From: Nakazawaea peltata
Taxonomy: Eukaryota; Ascomycota; Pichiomycetes; Alaninales; Pachysolenaceae
Reading direction: 5' to 3'
NCBI GenBank assembly: GCA_001599355.1
Contig: BCGQ01000003.1
Span: 64,468-128,467, forward strand
DNA length: 64,000 nucleotides
Shown: positions 1-8,637 of the stretch, piece by piece
How the letters are laid out: each line of letters opens with the position of its first letter
Position numbering within the stretch: position 1 is the first letter of the stretch
Made by a program: the position numbers and the translations under genes
The notes under the pieces: generated by a model
Seen by the model: only the letters and a program-made list of their open reading frames with translations
The model's database searches: none
What the model was told of the DNA's origin: nothing

Positions 1-430
1 CCTCGTGACCAACAGTGAAGTCACCGTTGAAGATTGGACCCTTCAACAAGTCAACGAAAGCTCTAGCAGTGACAGATGGTTGAGTGAAGTACAAGTTCAA
101 CTTAGCAGTTCTGTCTCCACCTGGGACCAAAGAAGTGATCAACTCAGACTTCAATCCTGGGGACAAAGCATCGGTCAAAGTAACCTTGGTGTCCAAAACG
201 TTGGCGGTGTTCCAACCTTGAGTCAAAGCCAATCCGGTAGCCTTGTCAGAGAAAGAACCTTCTAATCTACCAGAAGTCTTACCACCGTTGAACTTACCAG
301 TGGTAGAGAAAGCAACTCCGTTTGGAGCAACGGTCTTCAAGTCCAAAGCAACTGGGGTCAAGTGGTAGAAGTCCTTACCCAAGACACCGTTGGCATCTTT
401 AGAAATGTCAGAGAAAGCAGCTGGAGCCAT
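1..430 (-). CDS. POR1: Mitochondrial outer-membrane porin (VDAC), N-terminal part
   Basis: The voltage-dependent anion channel is the main metabolite pore of the mitochondrial outer membrane. The first ~143 codons are present; the gene runs off the left edge. The start is the ATG at 430, giving MAPAAFSDISKD, then KDFYHLTP near residue 20, GLALTQGWNT and PGLKSELITSL. These match yeast Por1 in order and spacing (KDFYH, GLGLTQGW, PGLKNELITSL). The fungal porin N-terminal helix and first beta strands are therefore covered. It is divergent from nothing nearby: the neighbouring permease ends at 983 on the same strand, so 431-982 is the porin promoter. The protein is normally about 283 residues, so roughly half is missing because of the window edge, not damage. 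Confidence 0.93.
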   Translation of the reverse strand, partial: MAPAAFSDISKDANGVLGKDFYHLTPVALDLKTVAPNGVAFSTTGKFNGGKTSGRLEGSFSDKATGLALTQGWNTANVLDTKVTLTDALSPGLKSELITSLVPGGDRTAKLNLYFTQPSVTARAFVDLLKGPIFNGDFTVGHE

Positions 431-982
431 TTTTGATCTATTCTACACGTTAGTACCATTCTCTCATCTTCCAATCCACAACATACTTACTAGTTTAATT
501 AATTGAGTCGAATTGATTATTATTCAAGTAAATAAATACAAAACTTTCGCCCCTTAATACATTTTATATATGAATTGCGAAAAAAGGAGAGCCCACGGAC
601 AACGTAATTTCCTCCATGCTTCGCTCTTTCCTAAAGGGTAGAATTTTTTTGGGTCTTCCGAACACGAAAATGTAGCGAAAAACTGTGGAACGTTATAGAA
701 ATAAATGGTTGGGCCTGAGCGATCCAGGGGTGATCATTCGGAGTGTGTTTACTTTTTTTTTTGTTGGTAAATATGGTAGTGCATATGGGGTCAAATCTAA
801 AATTGCACGTGTGAATTCACAATACAAAGGGGGAGTGGGGTGGGGGGTTAATGACACATGCTGACAAGTGGGGTGTAAATCAGATACTATTCGGTAGATG
901 GGATAGAAATCTATAAATTTCTTTTATTAAACTAAGCAAAAACAAGAATATTAAAAAACACGTAAATTCATAACACAGTCCA
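431..982. promoter_or_regulatory. Porin upstream region with a CACGTG box
   Basis: This gene-free stretch lies between the porin start and the end of the ammonium permease, so it should hold the porin promoter and the permease 3' end. It contains a CACGTG palindrome at 806-811, the core bound by Cbf1/Pho4-type bHLH proteins. It also has G-rich runs at 830-850 and poly-T at 750-760. Binding of any factor is inference. Confidence 0.4.
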
Positions 983-2446
983 TCATTGGCTACCATCTTC
1001 TTCTTCCTTTTTCGGAACAACAACTTGCTCTTCTCCATCATCTAATTGATAAAGTTTTTCCACCTCTTTTTCATTGGTTTCACTATTTACACAACTGTTT
1101 TCTTGAACGGTACCATGAACCAATTCTTCACCTGTAGAGGTTGGAGCTCCGGCAAATGAAAGGAAGTCTCTTCTGACTTCAATGTAATCGAAAGCAAATT
1201 CTCCAACTTCATATTCATCCATACCTCTTTCTTCACCTTCTTCAGTAGCTCTCAATTGCAAGTATGGAATTTTGTTCATAATAACACAGATCAATGCGGT
1301 AATGAAAACAGAATATGCCAGGGTGAATAAAACCCAAACAATTTGTTTGTAGATAGATCTGTAATGATGAGAGATGAAACCACCTTCGATACCTTCTGAG
1401 ACACCGTCGTAACTGATGATGGCAGAATCACCGAAGAACAGGTTGAATAACAATCCGACAACACCTGCCATTCCGTGCTCTGCCAAAATATCTAAGGAAT
1501 CGTCAATATCGACAAGGAATTTCAATTTGGTAGAATAGTTACAAACGATACCTGCGACAATTCCTTGGATAACAGATCCGTACAAGGTGATAATACCAGA
1601 TGAAGGGGTAGCCAGGACCAAACCGGAAATACATCCACTACATAATCCAACAGCGGACCATTTCTTCTCGATTCTCCAATCTAAAATACACCAGGTCAAA
1701 GCACCGAATGCAGCACTAAGATGGGAGTTCATCATCAGGTACAGTACTCTCAATGAAGGATAGATACAAGTAAACCCGTTGAAACCTAACCATCCAAAGT
1801 ACAATAAGATAGTACCTAAAGTAACAAATGAGACATTGTGAGGTCTGAAATTAATCAATAAAGACTTCTTACGTTTACCCAAGAAGTAACTATAAGTGAT
1901 ACCGGAGAATCCACTCAAAATTTCAACCGGTCCACCTCCAGCATAGTCTAAAACACCCCATTGATAAGCCCAACCATTTGGTGACCAAACAGAGAAACAT
2001 ACAGGCAGGTAACAAATAGTACTCCAAATGAAACAGAAAACCAACATTGGAATCAAACGACCTCTCAGGTAAATTGCACCAGCCAAAATCAGTAATGTGA
2101 CACACATGAACATCATTTGGAAAATAGCAAACAGCATCTCTGGATAATCACCATCACCACCAAGAACATTTTGGAATCCAAAATTGTGCATATTACCAAT
2201 GAACTTATTGTTCACCAGGGTGGAACTAAAGGCTAAAGAATAACCCCAGAAGTACCATTGGAACATTCCTACAAAACCCAGCATGATACAAGCAATGGTG
2301 ATATGTAAAGCAGAATCTCTCTTGGATAACCCAGCATAAAGATATGAAAGCCCAGGAATCATGATGAATACCATCAGAGACCCAATGACTAACAAGATTG
2401 TCAGACCATCATTGTATTGACTTTCTCTTTTTAATAAATCCAACAT
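983..2446 (-). CDS. Ammonium permease, Amt/Mep family (Mep1/Mep3 type)
   Basis: A 487-residue polytopic plasma-membrane permease that imports ammonium. I start at the ATG at 2446 (MLDLLKRESQ); the longer open frame begins with TTG. Family landmarks in order: FQWYFWGYSLAFS (~62-74), SPNGW (155-159), LDYAGGGPVE (166-175), HNVSFVTLG, FGWLGFNG, NSHLSAA, CSGCISGLV, AEHGMAGVVG (H324 is the second pore histidine), and a charged tail after LRATEE. The first pore histidine is replaced by Glu175, as in yeast Mep1/Mep3 and unlike Mep2. The usually strict FNGGS is FNGFT here, so this copy is divergent. CTG codons at 1613-1615, 1736-1738 and 1742-1744 fall at Ala positions of the family. GATAAG-type sites (for example 2783-2788) upstream suggest nitrogen control, by inference. 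Confidence 0.9.
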   Translation of the reverse strand: MLDLLKRESQYNDGLTILLVIGSLMVFIMIPGLSYLYAGLSKRDSALHITIACIMLGFVGMFQWYFWGYSLAFSSTLVNNKFIGNMHNFGFQNVLGGDGDYPEMLFAIFQMMFMCVTLLILAGAIYLRGRLIPMLVFCFIWSTICYLPVCFSVWSPNGWAYQWGVLDYAGGGPVEILSGFSGITYSYFLGKRKKSLLINFRPHNVSFVTLGTILLYFGWLGFNGFTCIYPSLRVLYLMMNSHLSAAFGALTWCILDWRIEKKWSAVGLCSGCISGLVLATPSSGIITLYGSVIQGIVAGIVCNYSTKLKFLVDIDDSLDILAEHGMAGVVGLLFNLFFGDSAIISYDGVSEGIEGGFISHHYRSIYKQIVWVLFTLAYSVFITALICVIMNKIPYLQLRATEEGEERGMDEYEVGEFAFDYIEVRRDFLSFAGAPTSTGEELVHGTVQENSCVNSETNEKEVEKLYQLDDGEEQVVVPKKEEEDGSQ

Positions 2447-3801
2447 TTGAATATTAATTATGGTAGGACTGAAAAAAAAACTCAATTCCAATCTCAATTC
2501 CAATACCGAGATATATATACAAAACTCACAAAAAGAAATTCAAGGTACCATGGAAACTAACGTAGCTTCTAATTTGCAGTACCCGCTGCTCATCTCCTCC
2601 GGAGAAGGTCTCAGCTCACTTCAAGCTTTCACCTGCATGAAAAAATTTTTTTCTTATAGTTTGATAGATCGTACATAGATTTATAGAGGATTTGGCGGAG
2701 CAAATTTCCCAGATTACGTAAGCCATAGATGACGAAATTCGATATGATTGGATGGGTTAGCCCGATATCTTGAAACAGATTTCTTATCTCTGAGGTTATT
2801 GATAGTGATGAATCGGTTAATATTGTGCACGAAGCCCAAAATTGGCTTAAAAACTCCAGGAAAACCGGATTGAATATTTTAAGCACCCCACAATATATAT
2901 ATTATGTTTGCTCCTGATTTTAGTGATGGATTTAATACTCTAATTGAAAAGTTAAAAGGTTTATATCTTTATCTCTAGTTATCACAAGATGACTATACAA
3001 TAATCTGTTACTTAGTTAGTTTATCATTGACAAATAGAAATGCTTCCTCAGTCTTTCAGGTTCTCGCCTAAATTTGGAGTCTTCTCCTTACTATAGGTCA
3101 GGTATAATGCCGAGTGAGAGGCATTCTGTGGTCATTGAATCCCATTTCTGCAGATATAATTAACAATAGTTAATAAAGGTCTTGGCGTCCTGAAAATCCC
3201 ATTTTTACTGATGATATAGCGAAAAATTGACTAAAAAGGGAAGTAGTTTTTCTTCTTATTGCAGGGTCGTGCGTTCAAGCTCAATTCCTATTCAGTTAAT
3301 ACAGACTGATGAAACCTAACTGGGTATCACCTCCTTCGTCTTTACCGGGTCATCATTAGAAAGAATTGGAAACAGAGAGAAGAATTTTACTAGGAGGTCA
3401 TTCAAGAATGTCCAGTTTGTCATCATTCAAAATATCCACAGTTTTTGCCCAGATGACCCAGCGTGACCCCTGGGGTAAGTGAGGCTTGTTCAAGTAACAA
3501 AAAAAAAAAGTGACAAAACTCTTCCCATCGCAGTTTGCTCCGTTTCCGGTCTAACCCCTGCTCACAGATCTAGACCTCTGTTCGAAGAATTGCTCCGATA
3601 TTATCAGTTTCACTATTGGCACGTAATATTTTAATTGGCAGACATGATTGCAAAAGGAAGGAAAAAAAATTTAAACAACACCAAAAGAATCTAACAGAAC
3701 TTAGTGATGGAATCGAAACAGTTGAACTGTAATCAATACATTCATTCATTCACTTAATCCAACCGAATTAAGATTCATTCTACAGTTTCAAGAGCATTAA
3801 A
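2447..3801. other. Divergent intergenic region, permease / RHO3
   Basis: About 1.35 kb separates the divergently transcribed permease (start 2446) and RHO3 (start 3802). It must hold both promoters. I see one CTTATC (GATAAG) at 2783-2788, GATAAA/GATAAC variants near 2968-2982, and A/T tracts. There is no convincing gene or RNA gene; short open frames here lack codon structure. Confidence 0.6.
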
Positions 3802-4514
3802 ATGGCTATTTGCGGAGGGTCGAAGAAGCCAGGTAAGTTTTGCCGACACAGAGATACCGAGTGATGATCTGAGATTTTTGTTACTAACTTTTGATTGCAG
3901 TACAACGTAAGATTGTTATCTTGGGAGACGGTGCTTGTGGTAAGACATCGTTATTGAACGTTTTCACTAGAGGATATTTCCCACAAGTGTACGAGCCAAC
4001 AGTATTTGAGAATTATATTCATGACATCTTTGTAGACGGACAGCAATTACAGTTATCATTATGGGATACTGCGGGACAAGAAGAGTTCGACAGATTGAGA
4101 TCTTTAAGTTATAGTGACACACATTGTATAATGTTGTGTTTCAGCATTGATTCCATGGACTCTTTGGAAAACGTAGAGAACAGATGGGTAGGTGAAATCT
4201 TGGAGCATTGTGAAGGTGTTAAATTAGTGCTCGTTGCATTGAAATGTGATTTAAGAATTGATGAAGATAACAACAATCAAGTCGATGATATAATAGTAGA
4301 TAGAAGAAAGAAGAAGAAGTTGGTCACATATGAAGAAGGTTTACTGGTTGCCAAGAAGATCGGTGCTTTGAGATATTTGGAATGTTCCGCTAAAAAGAAC
4401 AGAGGTGTAAACGAAGTGTTCACAGAACTGGCCAGATGTGCTTTGAGTGCTAAACCAAAGGGAGCTGCCGCCGCTGAGGAAGAACAATCTTCTTCCAAAT
4501 GTATCATTATGTAA
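3802..4514 (+). CDS. RHO3: Rho3 small GTPase (spliced)
   Basis: A Rho-family GTPase that directs exocytosis and actin polarity at the bud. Exon 1 is 3802-3832 (ATG plus ten codons), the intron is 3833-3900 (GTAAGT, TACTAAC at 3882-3888, AG), and exon 2 is 3901-4514; the product is 214 residues. The P-loop is GDGACGKTS, switch I is YEPTVFENY, switch II is DTAGQEEFDRLR, the guanine motif is ALKCD, SAK follows, and the tail ends CIIM, a prenylation CaaX box. The order and wording match yeast Rho3 almost residue for residue. There are only two CTG codons, 4344-4346 (EEGL-x-VAKK) and 4428-4430 (FTE-x-ARCAL); both align with Ala in yeast Rho3 (GLAMAKK, TEAARVAL). Confidence 0.96.
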
Positions 4515-4901
4515 TGACATATATAAGAGAATCTGAATCCGTATAGAGAACTCATCGTTAAAAAAAATATCGCTTAATCGCCTGGCTTTCGTCATCTCCT
4601 CGTTAACCCATCTTACTTCTGCCACCTACCCTTTAGTACCCTTTTGTCTCACCTCGATCCATATCAAGTAATTTGTTTACCTTTTTTTGGCTCCCTCGAG
4701 TTTAAATTTCCTTTTTTTTTTACAATACTGCACACTTCCAAAGTACGTAATTAAGGGATAACTATTCTTGGAATTAGCAGGGAAAATTTTTCTTTTTCCC
4801 CTTTTTTTTTGACTGCTATTAATATTTGATCTGGAATTCATTTTTAATTTAGAAAAAATTAATTGAATTGATTTAGGAACAAGTGTTGGATAAAAATTAT
4901 A
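4515..4901. other. Short intergenic region, RHO3 to the Csi2-like gene
   Basis: 387 bases hold the RHO3 3' end and the promoter of the next gene, which lies on the same strand. There are several poly-T tracts (4682-4720, 4790-4810) typical of nucleosome-poor yeast promoters. Nothing else is recognised. Confidence 0.5.
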
Positions 4902-5819
4902 ATGGCATTGCCTACACTTACTACAACAAGTACTACAAGTACATCGACTAGTTCAACAAGCAGTACGACAAGTACCTCGACTGGAACTGGATCGACCACT
5001 AAAACTGCATCATTTCCCTCGGTGACAACGAGTTCTTCTACCGCCAGTTACACCACACCAGCTGTTACCGTCCCACCATCTTCCGATAATCCATACATTT
5101 TCCGTACAAATGCTACTGCTGGAACAGTTTTCATTTGTTTTGGAGTTGCTCTGTTTGTGATTTTATTGGCAACTTTCCTCTTATATGTATTCAGCACATG
5201 GCGTGCTAGAAGACGGGCTCTTCATCTTAACAAATTATTAGATTCCGAATTTAAAGGCTCCAATGATCACAATGGTGGTTATAATTTTGGACCTAATATC
5301 AAGACGTCAAAAGAAGATTTAAAAAGACAAGACTATCAAGACACCTCCATGACAAGTTTGAACAATACCGCCAATGGTATGAATCAACTTGCCCAAAGTA
5401 CCACAGATGTAACAAAAATGTTCATTTCTCCAACAGCAGAAGTATTGAACGTTAGAAATTCTGTTTATTTGCCAAATGACTCGGTGACTTCTTTGAAATA
5501 CCATCAAAGATTCGAATCACAGCAATCGGTTCCATTTGTGGGCGGAGATTCAAGACATAGTAGAAATAATTCTAGTGTTGTTGGATCTCCTTACAGAAGT
5601 CCTATGAGAAGTCCATCATTAAGAAGTACAGTAGTTAGTCCAGTTAGAAGTCCAGTTCTCAGTCCAGCTCGTTCAGCGGTCAAACTTTCTGAGTCCCCAT
5701 CCGTCGAGTCTGATGTTCCTGTTTCAACGGAAAGAAAAAATAAAGGACGTCAAGGTAATAAAGTCATCCCAAGTATGTACCTTGATGACATGCTTGATGA
5801 AGAACCCCTTGAAAAATAA
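4902..5819 (+). CDS. Ser/Thr-rich single-pass membrane protein, Csi2/Prm5-like
   Basis: 305 residues. The first ~60 are almost pure Ser/Thr (a likely O-mannosylated extracellular segment), followed by SSDNPYIFRTN, one hydrophobic segment (~75-97, beginning GTVFICFGVAL) and a basic stop-transfer stretch WRARRRAL. The cytoplasmic tail carries MFISPTAEVLN, repeated SP motifs (YRSPMRSPS, VRSPVLSPA) and ends in PSMYLDDMLDEE. There is no cleavable signal peptide, so an N-out topology is inferred. The layout and the NPYIF...TVF, MFISPT and PSMYLDD motifs resemble fungal Csi2/Prm5/YNL058C proteins linked to cell-wall stress and chitin synthesis. The family link is from memory and moderate; function is inferred. 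Confidence 0.6.
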   Translation: MALPTLTTTSTTSTSTSSTSSTTSTSTGTGSTTKTASFPSVTTSSSTASYTTPAVTVPPSSDNPYIFRTNATAGTVFICFGVALFVILLATFLLYVFSTWRARRRALHLNKLLDSEFKGSNDHNGGYNFGPNIKTSKEDLKRQDYQDTSMTSLNNTANGMNQLAQSTTDVTKMFISPTAEVLNVRNSVYLPNDSVTSLKYHQRFESQQSVPFVGGDSRHSRNNSSVVGSPYRSPMRSPSLRSTVVSPVRSPVLSPARSAVKLSESPSVESDVPVSTERKNKGRQGNKVIPSMYLDDMLDEEPLEK

Positions 5820-5976
5820 GTTCTCGATCCGCGCACACATAATCCCCTAATAAAAAGAGTAGCATTTTACTAATTTTGTAGCATTTTCCATACTTAAAAA
5901 GTCACAGTTAAAAAGAGATTTTTCTTAGTCTTAGCGTGAGATCCACTGGAAGAGAGATTGGTAGAGCGATTGGAAG

Positions 5977-6786
5977 ATGGAGAAGTTCACAAATTGGAGA
6001 GATAAGGCTACTGGTATTTCGCCATTCTACCCTGTACTGCCTACAAAGATCAACTATGTGTCATTAATTTATCGCATCCCTGTACTGTTGATCAAGTTAC
6101 CACTCTTCATAGTATTGACGGCGCTTATTTTCATCACCACCCCAATCAAACCTCTCCATAAAGCACTGTGGAGATTATATTTACTTGTCATTTGTAATTT
6201 GGTGAAATTCCCACAGTTGAACTCGAAGAAATTCAAACCAAAAGCTAATGTTGTGTTTGTCAATTTCTCCAGTTTTGTCGACCCGATTTACTGCTTCCTC
6301 TTAGAAGGAAACTCATGTTTTGTCACTACTGATGGATCTGGATATAGAGTTGTATCGTTATGGGAGATGATCACAAGAAGTATTTCGAATCCTCAAAAGG
6401 TCATTGGTGTTCAAGGTACTCCTATCAAAGATATCAGTGAGATCCTGGACAAATATAAAGTGGTCTGGGTATTTGCAGAAGGTACGACATCCAATAACAA
6501 ACTGATTTTGAAGTTTGAGACATCCGATTTGAAATCAAATGTATTGACCTGTACTCTGTTGAAATCAAATTGGATCATCACTGTTGTACCTATATCGATT
6601 TTACAATTGATCTGGCTCCAATTATCAAGTGTCGAATTATTAACAATAAATCTCAAACTCGCTTCAGATATTGCTCCTCAAAATATCAGAGCCACATTAC
6701 AACTGAACAAATTGAAAACGGTCAACCTATCAATTAACGATAAGATTGCCTTCTTAGAAGCTTATGATAAGAGATATTCATATTAA
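5977..6786 (+). CDS. LOA1: Lysophosphatidic acid:oleoyl-CoA acyltransferase (Loa1/Vps66-like)
   Basis: 269 residues. The N terminus MEKFTNWRDKATGI matches yeast Loa1 (MEKYTNWRDNGTGI) closely. A membrane segment at ~32-58 follows, then the acyltransferase core. The usual HX4D box is NFSSFVD, keeping the Asp but with Asn in place of His, as in yeast Loa1 (NCTSPLD). The second PlsC motif is FAEGTTSN. Loa1 converts lysophosphatidic acid to phosphatidic acid with a preference for oleoyl-CoA, at the ER and lipid droplets, feeding triacylglycerol synthesis. It lies 157 bases downstream of the Csi2-like gene on the same strand and is convergent with QCR2. It is somewhat shorter than the yeast protein (about 300 residues) but looks intact. 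Confidence 0.85.
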   Translation: MEKFTNWRDKATGISPFYPVLPTKINYVSLIYRIPVLLIKLPLFIVLTALIFITTPIKPLHKALWRLYLLVICNLVKFPQLNSKKFKPKANVVFVNFSSFVDPIYCFLLEGNSCFVTTDGSGYRVVSLWEMITRSISNPQKVIGVQGTPIKDISEILDKYKVVWVFAEGTTSNNKLILKFETSDLKSNVLTCTLLKSNWIITVVPISILQLIWLQLSSVELLTINLKLASDIAPQNIRATLQLNKLKTVNLSINDKIAFLEAYDKRYSY

Positions 6787-6930
6787 GTACATGATTTCAC
6801 TAAATAATAATATAATAAAATAATAATAGGTGACTATATAAAAGATAAAGTGGTACTCGATCGGTCTATATAGTTGTATGAGGGGTTCTTTTTATTGCTG
6901 ATTGATGTTGTCTATGTTGAGTCTTTTTAT

Positions 6931-8010
6931 TTACAATTCGTCGATGTATGGCAAAGCGTCGGTGTTTCCTACAACAACGTAGTTGAATTTGTCAACCTTG
7001 ACGGTGTCCTTGACAGCCTTGGTCTCGACACCAGCTTCCAATTGAGCGGCAGAGGCGTACTTGGATAAGCCGGTAGCAGACTTCAATTCCTTGGCGATGG
7101 CCTTGATGGTGGTGGACAACAGAGCAGCGTCCAGAGAAGAAGCAGAAACGGTGAAGATGGAACCTTCAGCGTAGGAGGTGACGCCGGAGTCAATTTCAAG
7201 AGACAAAGTAGACTCGAATTTAGCAGTCAAAGATGAAGCCAAAGCAGCGAAAGTGGCTTCTTCACCCTTTGGAACAGCAACACCAATAGCAGCAGTGGTC
7301 TTGGAAGAAGGCAATCTAACTCTAGTTTGTTCACCAGTGAAAGTCTTAGAGCTGACAGAAGAAGCGGCAGAACCTTCTGGCAAAAGAGAGAAAGAAGAGG
7401 TGTCCAAAAAGTTGGCCAAATCCTTCTCAACGACACCGAAAGCCTTAATCTCCAAGTTTTGCTTGGTGTAGAACTTCTTGCTGTAAGCCTTCAAGTCATC
7501 CAAAGTGATCTTGGTGATACCATCGTAGTACAAAGAGTTACCCAAACCGGATCTGAAGGTCAACTCGTGTAATTTCTCAACGGCTTGAATCTTGGAGTTG
7601 TATTGAACACCTTGGAACTCGTGCAAGGTAGTTGGTAAAACCAATTCGGAGAATTCGTGTGGCTTGAAAGACAATTCACTCAAAGTAGAACCCATAGCGT
7701 TCAAGTAGTATGGTAAGTCTTCTCTCAAGAATTGAGCTTCCAAGATGATATCATCTCTGGTGACAAAGGACTTGTAAGCACCACCCAACAATTCGGATTC
7801 TCTCTTCAATCTTAAACCGGACTTGCTAGAGGTGTTCAAGAAGTTGAAGTTGCTCAACAAGTGGGACAAACCGGACTGCGAGTTGCTCTTGGAACCGGCG
7901 TTCTTGACAACAACTTGCAACTTGGAGACTGGAGATTCAAATTCCTTAACAGCCAATTTGAACCCGGAAGCGCTTGTGGCGTATGATCTTCTGGAAACTC
8001 TAGTGAACAT
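6931..8010 (-). CDS. QCR2: Cytochrome bc1 complex core protein 2
   Basis: 359 residues starting at the ATG at 8010 (MFTRVSRRSYA); an upstream in-frame codon would only add six residues. The Arg/Ser-rich start is a mitochondrial presequence. It follows yeast Qcr2 through HLLSNFNFLNT, RESELLGGAYKS, DLPYYLNA, FRSGLGN, YDGI, YTKQNLE and the ending LPYIDEL (yeast LPYLDEL). It belongs to the M16 peptidase-like core proteins but lacks a catalytic zinc site, as usual for core 2. Codon use is strongly biased (AAG, GTT, TTG), as expected for an abundant respiratory protein. It is divergent from RPC82, and paired CCAAT boxes upstream fit Hap2/3/4/5 control. Confidence 0.95.
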   Translation of the reverse strand: MFTRVSRRSYATSASGFKLAVKEFESPVSKLQVVVKNAGSKSNSQSGLSHLLSNFNFLNTSSKSGLRLKRESELLGGAYKSFVTRDDIILEAQFLREDLPYYLNAMGSTLSELSFKPHEFSELVLPTTLHEFQGVQYNSKIQAVEKLHELTFRSGLGNSLYYDGITKITLDDLKAYSKKFYTKQNLEIKAFGVVEKDLANFLDTSSFSLLPEGSAASSVSSKTFTGEQTRVRLPSSKTTAAIGVAVPKGEEATFAALASSLTAKFESTLSLEIDSGVTSYAEGSIFTVSASSLDAALLSTTIKAIAKELKSATGLSKYASAAQLEAGVETKAVKDTVKVDKFNYVVVGNTDALPYIDEL

Positions 8011-8637
8011 CTTTGTATGTATTATCAATTAAAGTAGAATTAGTATCACTATATTAAACTACTATTTACAATTATGTTTAAACCTTTGATTCCAACGAAA
8101 ACTTTTTTTCCTCATACAAAATTTTTCCCTCACTACAAACCGCACACTTTAACGTCTAGCGTTCTTTTAATTTCAATTTTTTTTTTTTGGTAATACATAA
8201 AAAATCCAATTGTGATTGGCTCAAATTTAGATGATTGAAGATTTCTGGATTGGGAATTGGAAAAGGGTGCACTACTATTTGGGGGTAAGGATTTAATGTA
8301 AAATGCTCAGCCTTACGATGCCTCGGGGTGTAGGGGGATAGTATAGGAGTAATATAGGGGGTAACCTAAGGTGGAGTATAGTGTTGGGAGCTTAAAATCT
8401 CAATTTATCAATAATAGTCTGAAAATTACACCGTTACTACATTATTGAAGTGATTTCTGATTTCTCAATTTGCTACGCATACCATCTGTCATTCTCTGTT
8501 CTTCTCCCTCCCATCACCATCCCTCATAAAATTTTTCTACACAAATCCAACCCTCACTGTAGTGAAAAATATGAAGAAAAAAAGTTAAAAATTTTTTAGG
8601 TACAGAAGAGTCGATTTGACAAGGGTTAACCAGACAG
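8011..8637. promoter_or_regulatory. QCR2/RPC82 divergent promoter with two CCAAT boxes
   Basis: A CCAAT at 8206-8210 and an inverted ATTGG at 8215-8219 sit five bases apart about 200 bases upstream of QCR2. In yeasts the Hap2/3/4/5 complex activates respiratory genes through this pentamer, so the pair is a plausible control site for QCR2. The RPC82 side has poly-A/T tracts near 8570-8600. The function assignment is inference from motif and gene identity. Confidence 0.6.

Noticed and set aside
5-265. Open frame on the plus strand at the left edge
   Set aside because: It is the antisense of the porin coding region.
2460-2886. Short open frames in the permease upstream region
   Set aside because: No codon bias or family match; they lie in a promoter region.
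3255-3290. Possible tRNA T-loop (GCGTTCAAGCTC)
   Set aside because: The flanks do not fold as a tRNA and the A box is absent.
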